Shown here piece after piece: positions 15,673 through 23,812 of a DNA stretch of 64,000 bases. Below the pieces are notes generated by a model. It saw nothing but the letters and a program-made list of their open reading frames with translations. It had not been told where the DNA came from and ran no database searches. The number at the start of each line of letters is the position of its first letter. Within the stretch, counting starts at the first letter, position 1. Origin of the DNA: Alteribacter populi (GTDB lineage: Bacteria; Bacillota; Bacilli; Bacillales; Salisediminibacteriaceae); assembly GCF_002352765.1 (NCBI RefSeq), contig NZ_KZ293963.1, positions 3,808,559 to 3,872,558 of the forward strand. Direction: 5' to 3'. Made by a program: the position numbers and the translations under genes.

Positions 15673-15759
15673 ATGTCGAATTTAGTGAGTGACCAAACAA
15701 ACGAAATGAAATGGGAGGAAACCCGTCGTGTCTATAGTACGACAAGAGAGTCTTTTTAG
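15673..15759 (+). pseudogene. 28-codon reading frame, possible 5' remnant of a lost gene
   Basis: ATG at 15673, preceded by AAAAGGAG at distance, reads MSNLVSDQTNEMKW and stops at TAG 15757-15759. The amino acid sequence is protein-like but short and matches nothing I recognise; the surrounding 660-bp gap also holds a dispersed repeat, so a truncated gene is plausible. Confidence 0.25.
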
Positions 15760-15921
15760 CCCCCTACGGAGTAGCATAAAGTCCCCCCTTAATTTAACAC
15801 CAAGCAACAACCCAAAAACTCCGACAAAAGCCTGAAACTAGTAAGTGAACGATTCATTTTCAATAAAACGAGTTGGAGACCGTAGCCTAGTTGAATTGAA
15901 GTGTTTACAAGGTCTCGTATT

Positions 15922-16083
15922 AAAAAAGATCTTCTGCGCAGTTGGCCGGAATCTGCGAGACTCCAGCGGAAAAACGGACTAGCCGAGACCCCGCAGGGCG
16001 CATTTCCCGAGGAGGCTTGGCGGTTCGTCCGCGGAAAGCGAGCAGATGCAGGCCAACGGAGCTGCAAAAAGATACGCTTTTTA
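15922..16083. repeat. Dispersed repeat, copy A (about 160 bp)
   Basis: Core blocks CTGCGCAGTTGGCC, ACCCCGCAGGGCGC, TTTCCCGAGGAGG and GTCCGCGGAAAGCGAGCAG are shared, in order, with copy B at 31488-31650. By eye the copies are close to 90% identical. It is non-coding; similar GC-rich elements are common between Bacillaceae genes. Confidence 0.75.
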
Positions 16084-16203
16084 CAATAAGTACTAATCAA
16101 AAAAATGGGAAGAGATATTAATTTGAAGTTGTGTGCTTTTTTAAACAAATGAATGATGAAAGTGATTCATATATCTCTATGTTTCTAATAAACTCCATAA
16201 TTA

Positions 16204-17115
16204 TTATGACACTGCTCTCTCTTTTGTGCTATCTGTTTGTGTGGATTTCAATTTTAAATTGCCAATCATAATACCTAATAGAATAATAACGACACCGATC
16301 CACTGAAGAGGGTGGACGATCTCAGATAGAACCACGGCCGACAGAATCACGGCAACCGGTAGCTCAGATGCAGAAAGAATTGTTCCAAGCCCCGTACCTA
16401 CCCTAGGCATACCGATGGCGAAAAGGAAGGGGGGAAGCGCAACACCGAACAAGCCGAGAAACAGTCCGTACGGCGCAATGTCAACGAGTTTCCCCGTACT
16501 TTCAAATACCGCGAACGGTGGAAATAGAATAAAAACAAAAATAAATCCTCCTGTAGCTAATATCGTGCTTTTTTGTACGGGTGGAATGTGTTTTCCGACG
16601 TTACCGCTAATAAAGAGGAAACTCGTAAATGTAAAGGCCGAAAGCGTACCAAAGATGGAACCAGACCAGGTGAGGTTACTGAACCCATTTGTGACGAGCC
16701 CAGCAGCTAACCCAGATCCTATAATTAATACCGCAATAGCCATCCATTGAAGCTTCGTGGGTACTTTACGGTAAAGAATATATTCAAACAGCGAGCCAAT
16801 CCATACGAACTGGAATAAGAAAATAATCGCAAGAGAAGCGTCCAATGTTTGTAAGGAAAAGTAATAAAAAGTCCCCGTCAAGCTCATCGGAATCCCGCAT
16901 AGCAAGAGAATACCCGTAAATTTCAAGGATACTTTGATTCTTTTACTAAAAACCGCAACACTCCACAACAAAACCGTACCAAATAAAAACTGGCTAATCG
17001 TAATTTGAGGGATAGTAAATCCGGCTTCATATGCAAGCTTTACACTTGTCGATAAGGCACCGAGAAAGCAACCTCCAATAAAAACAAATAAAGCATAATA
17101 CCATGACTTCATCAT
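16204..17115 (-). CDS. EamA-family (DMT) transporter
   Basis: A 303-residue integral membrane protein with ten predicted helices in two EamA repeats (about 5-135 and 150-290), the architecture of drug/metabolite exporters. Short helices and conserved Pro/Gly positions (FTIPQITISQFLFG, GVALPPFLFAIGMPRVG) fit the family. The substrate is unknown. The start ATG at 17115, just before a second ATG, follows CGGAGGCG. A consensus promoter, a 20-codon leader frame and a terminator-like hairpin precede it, so expression is probably controlled by attenuation. Confidence 0.85.
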   Translation of the reverse strand: MMKSWYYALFVFIGGCFLGALSTSVKLAYEAGFTIPQITISQFLFGTVLLWSVAVFSKRIKVSLKFTGILLLCGIPMSLTGTFYYFSLQTLDASLAIIFLFQFVWIGSLFEYILYRKVPTKLQWMAIAVLIIGSGLAAGLVTNGFSNLTWSGSIFGTLSAFTFTSFLFISGNVGKHIPPVQKSTILATGGFIFVFILFPPFAVFESTGKLVDIAPYGLFLGLFGVALPPFLFAIGMPRVGTGLGTILSASELPVAVILSAVVLSEIVHPLQWIGVVIILLGIMIGNLKLKSTQTDSTKERAVS

Positions 17116-17150
17116 GCTTCGCCTCCGTATTAATAAAGTCCATAATAAAA

Positions 17151-17177
17151 GCCACACATCAGTATAAGATGTGTGGC
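17151..17177 (-). terminator. Attenuator hairpin in the EamA leader
   Basis: A perfect 10-bp stem GCCACACATC / GATGTGTGGC with a 7-nt loop, followed on the minus strand by TTTTATTAT and located 36 bp before the start codon. The leader frame runs into its first arm. Confidence 0.7.
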
Positions 17178-17221
17178 GAAAATAAAGACACTTCTGCCTT
17201 TAGAAAAATCCACGTCCTCAT
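17159..17221 (-). CDS. Candidate 20-residue leader peptide of the EamA gene
   Basis: ATG (17221-17219) opens a frame reading MRTWIFLKAEVSLFSPHILY, stopping with TGA inside the attenuator stem. Translation up to the stop would cover the first arm of the hairpin, the arrangement used in ribosome-stalling attenuators. The ribosome site is weak, so translation is inferred from geometry only. Confidence 0.4.
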   Translation of the reverse strand: MRTWIFLKAEVSLFSPHILY

Positions 17222-17261
17222 TGAGAGTTTTTAACTGCAAAAAATGATCATGTTACCTTTT

Positions 17262-17290
17262 ATTGTATGAAGTCTTACCGGTCCTGTCAA
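17262..17290 (-). promoter_or_regulatory. Consensus sigma-A promoter of the EamA leader
   Basis: On the minus strand, TTGACA (17290-17285), exactly 17 nt, then TACAAT (17267-17262). It lies about 140 nt upstream of the start codon. Confidence 0.75.
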
Positions 17291-17423
17291 GAGGTTCAAA
17301 CGGTGCTTCTATAGAGGATACTCCTGAGTTATGCGAAGAGACGACCGGCATGGATCCAAGTTCCCGCTATACTTTTCTTAACAAGAAACCTTTTTATTTC
17401 GAGTGGGAAATAAAATAATAGGG

Positions 17424-17441
17424 TTGTATTTATATGCAACA
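17424..17441. promoter_or_regulatory. Palindrome upstream of the YjiH-type gene
   Basis: GTTGTAT-TTAT-ATGCAAC is nearly symmetric and sits 90 bp upstream of the start codon, just before AT-rich -10-like sequence. It is a candidate operator; the regulator is unknown. Confidence 0.35.
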
Positions 17442-17530
17442 ACATGATAATATTATAAACTATCAAAGCGATTAATAAATATTACTTATCTATTATAAAA
17501 ATACAATTAAGTTCATTGGAGGAACGCAAC

Positions 17531-18919
17531 ATGAAAGTGAATCAAACACACCAAAACTACGTAGATACGTATGAGAAAGGTTATTCAATTCAAGATTATG
17601 CAAAATTTATTATTCCATCTCTTATTGGTATTTTCCTATTCCTTATTCCATTATCGGTAAACGGCACTGTCACGATCGGCTTAGGGGTGATGGCTGACGG
17701 TCTTCAGCAAGCAGCTGGCGGTTATTTACCCATCGCACTCGTTTTAGTTTTAGCCGGTTCGGCTTTAGTTAGTACTATCGCTTCATTACTACCTAGTAGT
17801 TTAATAGAAAAATATCCTGCCTTTTCAACGGTCTTTCGTGTCCCACCATTCTGGCTAACCTTAAGAATCGCGGGTGCAGCATTTGCAATCATGACACTGT
17901 TACAATGGGGGCCGTCAGTGATCGGTCATGAGTTTACAGGAGAAGTCGTACTGTATGATTTGATTCCTGTATTAGCTGTATGGTTTTTATTTGCAAGTTT
18001 ATTCATGCCGATGCTTTTAGAATTCGGTTTGATGGATTTTATCGGAACCCTTGTAAGGAAAGTGATGAAACCAATATTCAAGTTACCAGGAAGATCATCT
18101 GTTGATGCAATGGCTTCTTGGATGGGAAGTGGCACAGTCGGGGTGTTACTTACGACAAAACAGTATGAAAGTGGCTACTATTCAAAGCGTGAATCTGCCG
18201 TCGTTGCGACGAACTTTTCAATTGCTTCGATTGCTTTTAGTCTAGTCATTGCTAATGTAATAGGCATTGAGCATCGTTTCGTTGAATTTTATTTCACTGT
18301 TATGGTGGCTGGTGTCGTTGCAGCGATCATCTGTCCGCGTATTCCACCGTTATCCTGGAAAAACGACACGTATTACGAGCCAGTTGGCCAACAAATTAAT
18401 GAAGAAGTCCCATCAGATATGTCAACGTTTAAATGGGCTGTCACACAAGGCGTTGAAAAAGCGTCAGGAGTAAAAAGTGCCCAAGCTGTTGCAATGAAGG
18501 GCGTTAAAAATGTTGTTGATATTTGGGTCGGCCTGCTCCCATTAGTGATGGCACTTGGAACGGTTGCCCTCATTGTTGCAGAATTTACACCGGTGTTTAA
18601 TTATTTGTCATACCCACTTGTTCCTGTTTTGGAACTGTTACGAATTCCAGAAGCCCAAGCGGCAGCACCAGCCATGATTGTCGGGTTTGCCGATATGTTC
18701 CTGCCAGCCGTAATCGGAAGCAGTATTGAGTCAGAGCTTACTCGTTTTGTCATAGGCGTACTATCGTTAACGCAGCTCATCTACATGTCTGAAATTGGAA
18801 TTTTACTCATCAAATCAAAAATTCCACTAACGTTGACAGAACTAATTATCATTTTTATTCAACGTACGATCATCACGTTACCGATCGCAGCATTAATGGC
18901 TCACATGTTATTCTTCTAA
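17531..18919 (+). CDS. YjiH-family membrane protein with nucleoside-recognition (Gate) domains
   Basis: A 462-residue polytopic protein with about ten helices. Two Gate/nucleoside-recognition segments are recognisable, around LMDFIGTLVRKVMKPIFKLP (about 165-185) and VVDIWVGLLPLVMALGTVAL (about 330-350). Such proteins are putative carriers of unknown substrate. The aminotransferase gene starts 26 bp after the stop, so the pair probably imports and transaminates an amino compound (inference). ATG 17531 is chosen because GGAGG (17518-17522) would lie inside a TTG start at 17516. Confidence 0.82.
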   Translation: MKVNQTHQNYVDTYEKGYSIQDYAKFIIPSLIGIFLFLIPLSVNGTVTIGLGVMADGLQQAAGGYLPIALVLVLAGSALVSTIASLLPSSLIEKYPAFSTVFRVPPFWLTLRIAGAAFAIMTLLQWGPSVIGHEFTGEVVLYDLIPVLAVWFLFASLFMPMLLEFGLMDFIGTLVRKVMKPIFKLPGRSSVDAMASWMGSGTVGVLLTTKQYESGYYSKRESAVVATNFSIASIAFSLVIANVIGIEHRFVEFYFTVMVAGVVAAIICPRIPPLSWKNDTYYEPVGQQINEEVPSDMSTFKWAVTQGVEKASGVKSAQAVAMKGVKNVVDIWVGLLPLVMALGTVALIVAEFTPVFNYLSYPLVPVLELLRIPEAQAAAPAMIVGFADMFLPAVIGSSIESELTRFVIGVLSLTQLIYMSEIGILLIKSKIPLTLTELIIIFIQRTIITLPIAALMAHMLFF

Positions 18920-18945
18920 AAACCTGCATCAAGGAGCGAATCCAA

Positions 18946-20262
18946 ATGACCTATCAATGGAAATCACGATATGAAAACATGTCAGACAAACTAGCCCCAA
19001 GCATGGCAAAAGATCATCCGAACCTTCCTGTTGTAAAAGAAGAAGGCTGTTATTATTACGGCGCAGACGGGAAAACGTATCTCGATTTTACATCGGGGAT
19101 TGCAACGACCAATGTCGGTCACCGTCATCCAAAAGTCGTTGAAGCGATTCATAAGGGAGCGGACGAGCTCGCTCATGGGCCGTCCGGCGTCATTATGTAT
19201 GAGTCGATTTTAACGTTAGCTGACCGCCTCGCTAATGCTTTACCAGGGAACTTGGACTGCTTCTTTTTTTCAAATAGTGGAACAGAAGCAATTGAAGGGG
19301 CGATGAAGCTAGCGCGTCATGTTACTGAAAAACCTTACATCATCTCGTTTACCGGTTGTTTTCACGGACGATCTCTCGGAGCGATGAGTGTATCGACTTC
19401 AAAAAGTAAATATCGAAAATATCAGCCTCATACCGGAACATTCCAAGTTCCTTTTGCTGATTCAACGGACTGTCCTTCTGGAATTGATCCGGAACAGTAT
19501 CTGATTGAAAAGCTCGAGCGCGATTTCGAACAGGTTTTCAAACACCAGGTCGCTCCGGATGAAGTAGCTGCGGTTATTCTTGAACCCGTTTTAGGAGAGG
19601 GAGGCTATATCATTCCACCAGCTTCATGGTTAAAAAAAGTACGGGAACTCTGTGATGAGTACGGCATGCTGCTTATTTTTGACGAAGTTCAGACAGGGTT
19701 TGGAAGAACGGGTGAAATGTTTGCGGCTCAGACGTTTGGCGTCACCCCCGACATTATGGCAATCGCAAAAGGCATCGCAAACGGCCTACCGTTAAGCGCC
19801 ACGGTAGCGTCAAAAGAATTGATGCAAAAATGGCCGATGGGAAGTCACGGCACAACATTCGGAGGAAATCCAATCGCCTGTGAAGCAGCCCTTGCCGTAT
19901 TGGACGTGATTGAAGAAGAAAACCTGCTCGAAAATGCAAAAGAACTCGGTGCGTATGCAAAAGCTAAATTGGAAAAAATGAAGGACAAACACGAGCTAAT
20001 TGGTGAAATAAGAGCCGTCGGGTTAATGATTGGAGTCGAGGTTGTCGATCCGAATACAAACAAAGCAGACGGCGATGCGCTATTTAACATCCTCGAAAAA
20101 GCACTCGAGAACGGTGTCTTGTTTTACTTTTGCGGAAATGAAAGTGAAGTAATCCGCATGATCCCACCACTCACCGTATCAAAAGAGCAGATCGATGAAG
20201 GATTGAAGATGTTAGATACGGCGATGCTCGCCTATGAAAATGAAGTGAAAAGTACGGTATAA
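18946..20262 (+). CDS. Class-III PLP aminotransferase (4-aminobutyrate/aspartate family)
   Basis: A 438-residue fold-type I aminotransferase of the GabT/acetylornithine group. The PLP lysine is in MAIAKGIANGLPLS (K275); LLIFDEVQTGFGRTG carries the pyridine-binding Asp, SGTEAIEGAMKLAR the phosphate site, and GTTFGGNPIACEAA the closing loop. Full length for the family. Co-transcription with the YjiH-type carrier suggests catabolism of an imported amino acid or amine with 2-oxoglutarate or pyruvate as acceptor; the exact substrate is open. AAGGAGCG precedes the ATG. Confidence 0.87.
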   Translation: MTYQWKSRYENMSDKLAPSMAKDHPNLPVVKEEGCYYYGADGKTYLDFTSGIATTNVGHRHPKVVEAIHKGADELAHGPSGVIMYESILTLADRLANALPGNLDCFFFSNSGTEAIEGAMKLARHVTEKPYIISFTGCFHGRSLGAMSVSTSKSKYRKYQPHTGTFQVPFADSTDCPSGIDPEQYLIEKLERDFEQVFKHQVAPDEVAAVILEPVLGEGGYIIPPASWLKKVRELCDEYGMLLIFDEVQTGFGRTGEMFAAQTFGVTPDIMAIAKGIANGLPLSATVASKELMQKWPMGSHGTTFGGNPIACEAALAVLDVIEEENLLENAKELGAYAKAKLEKMKDKHELIGEIRAVGLMIGVEVVDPNTNKADGDALFNILEKALENGVLFYFCGNESEVIRMIPPLTVSKEQIDEGLKMLDTAMLAYENEVKSTV

Positions 20263-20276
20263 GTAAGATGTTCTGG

Positions 20277-20311
20277 AAAGAGGCTTCTCAAAAAGAGGGA
20301 GTCTCTTTTTT
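20277..20311 (+). terminator. Terminator of the carrier-aminotransferase operon
   Basis: AAAGAGGCTTCTC pairs, with G-U pairs, to GAGGGAGTCTCTTT and runs into a T tract, 14 bp after the stop. Confidence 0.7.
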
Positions 20312-20341
20312 AGTGTAAAGCTGAAGAGGCACGGCACTGTA

Positions 20342-20520
20342 TGACCAAGTCTAGTTCCGGTGATCAGATCCCATTCCAGAAAGCCGAGGACCACCTCGTA
20401 AAACCAGAAAAGCCTCCAATATGACTAGTTCTGCTCTGTGGACGATCAGATCCCATCACAAAAACTTCCTGTTTGACCAGATCCTGTTCCAGAAGCCCAG
20501 ATCCACCTCGAGTGACCGGC
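20342..20520. repeat. Degenerate tandem repeat, period about 20-21 bp (GACCAGATC family)
   Basis: Eight or nine units such as GATCAGATCCCATTCCAGAA, GACCAGATCCTGTTCCAGAA and GATCAGATCCCATCAC fill the gap between the convergent aminotransferase and SIMPL genes. It is the longest array of the family in the window. Confidence 0.65.
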
Positions 20521-20524
20521 GCCT

Positions 20525-21190
20525 TCACCCATAATAAAACTCCGCTTCGATCTTAGCGAGAATTGACAATGTGCCAGGTTGGATGGGGGTACTTTCCGCT
20601 GCTGCATACAAGGCCGTTTTATATGGGATGGGGGTAGTCTCAGAAGTTACTTCTCTTATTGATTTTGGGGGAGTGTCAAGGTTGACCCCAAGCTCCTGAG
20701 CAATCGTTTCCGCTTTCCTTTGTGCATCCTGAATGGCGAGCTCAAGGGCCTGGTTATAGATCACATGTGGGTTTGTCAATGAAAATTGAATTGATGAAAT
20801 GGAGTTTGCTCCTGCTGAAACGGCAGTGTCAATGATTTGGCCGGTGAGTTCAATATCGTCAATTGTGATATGAAGTAAGTGAGTTACACGATACCCTCGG
20901 AATACTTGTTTGCCGTCCACGTAGTCATATTGTGTTTCAATTCGGTATTCAATCGTTTGAATATCATCTTCAGGAATGCCTAACCCTGATATTGAGCTTG
21001 TGATTGCACCAATGATTCCGGCATTTTCTTGTTGAGCGGTGCTTACTGTAGGATCTTCGGTTACAGCGCCAATGGTAATTTCAGCTTGATCAGGAGAAGT
21101 AGAAATCGATCCCTCGCCTTTAACCTTCATAGTATATTTGTTGTTTCTTTGAGAAGACACATGACGGTGAAGTGGATGATAAGGATACAT
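20525..21190 (-). CDS. SIMPL (DUF541) domain protein
   Basis: A 221-residue protein of the DUF541/SIMPL family. The characteristic run is TMKVKGEGSISTSPDQAEITIGAVTED (about 20-46), with VTHLLHITIDDIELTGQIIDTAVSAGANSISSIQFSLTNP following and a C-terminal QDAQRKAETIAQELG helix. Many members are exported; no signal peptide is visible here (N-terminus MYPYHPLHRHVSS), so it is probably cytoplasmic or surface-associated. Function in Gram-positives is unknown. GGAGG lies before the ATG. It is divergent from the RocB-like gene. Confidence 0.82.
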   Translation of the reverse strand: MYPYHPLHRHVSSQRNNKYTMKVKGEGSISTSPDQAEITIGAVTEDPTVSTAQQENAGIIGAITSSISGLGIPEDDIQTIEYRIETQYDYVDGKQVFRGYRVTHLLHITIDDIELTGQIIDTAVSAGANSISSIQFSLTNPHVIYNQALELAIQDAQRKAETIAQELGVNLDTPPKSIREVTSETTPIPYKTALYAAAESTPIQPGTLSILAKIEAEFYYG

Positions 21191-21362
21191 AATGAAGAGC
21201 CTCCAATCGTCGTTATCTTTAAGCGCTACTAAACATCATATTAGCGAAAGGAGGTTCATATTCCGCTTGGGAAGACTCTTTATAACGTTTTATATCGCAA
21301 CAGGAGTGATATACTATATTTATTTGGTCACGTATGCGAATTCAACATTAGGGGGATTATCC

Positions 21363-23024
21363 ATGTATCATCAATTAAAAACGATATCCATTTCACAACA
21401 AATTGAGTTTATGACACGGGAACTTATGAAAATTGAGAGTATTAATGGAACGGGTGGGGAAGTAAATCTTTCATACGCCGTAAAGCAGTGGCTTCAAACG
21501 TTTCCTTATTATAAAAGAAATCCTTCGTACGTTTGGGAGCAAGTTGTCCCGAATGATTCACTCGAGCGAAAAAATGTATACGCTTTCTTAAAAGGGGCGT
21601 CTGGTTCAAATAAAACCGTTATTTATCATGCTCACCTAGATACAGTTGGCACCGACGATTTCGGTAGTGTGAAAGAAGATGCGCTAAATTCTGATGCATT
21701 AGAAGCGTTTTTTAAATCTTATCCATATAATCAAGATGTTCAGAAGGATGCTTATTCAGGTGAGTATTTGTTCGGAAGAGGCTCAGTAGATATGCAAAGT
21801 GGGATAGCTGTACACCTTGCAAACCTACTGTATTTTTCAGAGAACCCAGAGGAACTCCCAGGCAATATTTTATTTATGATTAACCCAGATGAAGAAAGTC
21901 AACATAAAGGAGTGACATCATCGATAACTGAGCTTAACCGATTAAAAGCAGAGGAAAAACTTGACTATGTCGTGGCAGTCAATACTGATTTTATTACTCC
22001 AATGTATGAAAATGACCCTCATCGTTACATTTATACAGGATCAGCAGGTAAATTGCTTCCAAGCTTTTATATTTACGGCCGTGAAACACATGTGGGGGAT
22101 ACATTATCAGGTATTGACCCGACGTTAATTTCTGCAGAGATTAACAGACGTATTAACAATAATTTAGATTTAACAGAGGAGATACGAGGTGAACTAATTT
22201 TGCCACCTTCCTGCTTATATCAAAAGGATACGAAGACAGATTATAATGTGCAGACAGCGAAAAGCAGCTATTTATATTTTAACTACTTTATCTATGAAGC
22301 TACGGCAAAAGAAGTAATGGATAAATTGGAGAACATAACGAATGAAGCATGTAAAGAAGTTGCTGAAACTGCGTCGAGTCAATATCGGGAATTCGCGAGG
22401 CGCTCGAACCTTCCTGAGCGAGGACGGAATTGGAAAATTGAAGTGACCAGCCTTGAGAACTTTATTATAGAATTAGAAGACATGGGTTTTAACCCACGTG
22501 AGGTATCCAAACAAGTTATCGAAAATTACAGCCATCTAGAAGAAAGGATGCTATGCTTTAAAATTTGTGAGGAGTTGCAGCAATTAGATCCAGACAAAAA
22601 GCCGAGAGTAATTATTTTCTATGCTCCTCCCTATTTACCACACAATTTTTTAAATGAGGAGTATCCAAAAGATCAAAAACTTTTACAGGTCATTCATGAG
22701 TCAATTGACAGCATGAGCAAAAAAACAAGTGAAGAATTTGCTATTAAAAAATTCTTCCCTTATTTAGCAGATGGAAGCTTCCTTTCTTTACATGAGACAG
22801 ACGAAGAGATCGCCACTCTTGTGAACAACTTTCCTGAAATGGATACATTATACCCCATTCCATTTCATGAGATTAGAGAGCTAAATGTTCCTTCTATTAA
22901 TATGGGGGTCTACGGAAAAGACGGACACAAATGGACGGAGCGTGTATATAAACCGTATTCATTTAAGGTTCTACCTTCCCTCATTCGTGATACTACTTCA
23001 CGCATTTTAACAGCATTTCAATAG
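21363..23024 (+). CDS. RocB-like M20-family metallopeptidase
   Basis: A 553-residue protein similar in size and layout to RocB of arginine catabolism. M20 metal-site motifs are present: YHAHLDTVG (about 91-99), RGSVDMQSG with the bridging Asp (about 140), and NPDEESQHKG with the catalytic Glu pair (about 176). The ATG at 21363 is preferred, with GGGGGAT upstream; an in-frame start at 21192 would add a hydrophobic 57-residue extension and overlap the divergent promoter. No other roc genes are close, though a glutamate dehydrogenase lies at 46 kb. Confidence 0.75.
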   Translation: MYHQLKTISISQQIEFMTRELMKIESINGTGGEVNLSYAVKQWLQTFPYYKRNPSYVWEQVVPNDSLERKNVYAFLKGASGSNKTVIYHAHLDTVGTDDFGSVKEDALNSDALEAFFKSYPYNQDVQKDAYSGEYLFGRGSVDMQSGIAVHLANLLYFSENPEELPGNILFMINPDEESQHKGVTSSITELNRLKAEEKLDYVVAVNTDFITPMYENDPHRYIYTGSAGKLLPSFYIYGRETHVGDTLSGIDPTLISAEINRRINNNLDLTEEIRGELILPPSCLYQKDTKTDYNVQTAKSSYLYFNYFIYEATAKEVMDKLENITNEACKEVAETASSQYREFARRSNLPERGRNWKIEVTSLENFIIELEDMGFNPREVSKQVIENYSHLEERMLCFKICEELQQLDPDKKPRVIIFYAPPYLPHNFLNEEYPKDQKLLQVIHESIDSMSKKTSEEFAIKKFFPYLADGSFLSLHETDEEIATLVNNFPEMDTLYPIPFHEIRELNVPSINMGVYGKDGHKWTERVYKPYSFKVLPSLIRDTTSRILTAFQ

Positions 23025-23194
23025 GCTTACTCAATATAACCAATTTTATAAAGGTATCTGGTGAATCGATAACGAAGTACAAATCAAGCAGGCTCATGGC
23101 TTTAGAAGGATGCTTCGAAAAAAACGTGTTTTATAAGAGGGGGTCAAAATTTCGGATTCCCCTTTGAGCATGTACTATACGAGGAGGAACTGAC

Positions 23195-23641
23195 TTGAAA
23201 CGAGTAATCGATGAAACCGAGGTACATCACCAGTATAAAGAAGAGATTTTTGAAGTAATGAAAAACGAACCTTATGCTAACTTTTTGGGGATTGAGTTAA
23301 AGGAAATCAGTGAAGGTACCGCCGTTGCAGAACTTGATGTGGTAGAGCATATGTTAAATTCCCATGGGACAGTTCATGGAGCTGTTACATTTGCAATTGC
23401 TGATTATGTCTTCGCAGTAGCGTGTAACTCATACGGAAAAACATCCGTTGGCCTCTCTACTACAGTTAACTATATGGCAGCAGGCAAGAAAGGGTCACGC
23501 CTGAGGGCAATAGCCACTGAAGAGAAAAAGAATCATCGAACATCCTGGTATAAGGTAAGAGTCGAAAGCGATGATGAATTAATTGCAACCATGGAAGCAG
23601 TAGCCTACCGCAAAAACCACTACTTTGTCTCAGTTGAATAA
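23195..23641 (+). CDS. PaaI-family hotdog-fold thioesterase
   Basis: A 148-residue hotdog protein. The pattern NFLGIELKEISEGTAVAELDVVEHMLNSHGTVHGAVTFAIADYVFA contains the conserved HG-x-V-HG-G-x-x-x-x-x-x-D helix of PaaI/YbgC-type acyl-CoA thioesterases (about 46-66). It would hydrolyse a small acyl- or aryl-CoA ester in the cytoplasm; substrate unknown. AGGAGGA precedes the TTG start codon at 23195 by 5-6 bases. Confidence 0.8.
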   Translation: MKRVIDETEVHHQYKEEIFEVMKNEPYANFLGIELKEISEGTAVAELDVVEHMLNSHGTVHGAVTFAIADYVFAVACNSYGKTSVGLSTTVNYMAAGKKGSRLRAIATEEKKNHRTSWYKVRVESDDELIATMEAVAYRKNHYFVSVE

Positions 23642-23642
23642 A

Positions 23643-23687
23643 AAGGGCACCTCAAAAGGGCGGTCTTCGCCCTTTTGAGGTGCCCTT
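23643..23687 (-). terminator. Strong hairpin terminator between thioesterase and recQ
   Basis: A 19-bp perfect stem (AAGGGCACCTCAAAAGGGC and its complement) with loop GGTCTTC. The T tract is on the minus strand side, so it best fits termination of recQ; it abuts the thioesterase stop as well. Confidence 0.8.
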
Positions 23688-23767
23688 GAGCAATGAGCGA
23701 AGCCGATGCATGTTTTAAAGCCAGCATCGAGTGTTTTTTCGAAGCTGGCGAGCATCGAGTGAAGCCA

Positions 23768-23812
23768 TTGCCCTAAAATAAGAGGTCTTTGCCCTTTTGA
23801 GGCGCCCTTACG
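23768..23812. repeat. Partial second copy of the recQ terminator arm
   Basis: GAGGTCTTTGCCCTTTTGAG and GCGCCCTTA nearly duplicate the right arm of the hairpin at 23662-23688, with a GC-rich, self-complementary stretch (23690-23767, repeated CATCGAGTG) between the two. Confidence 0.5.
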
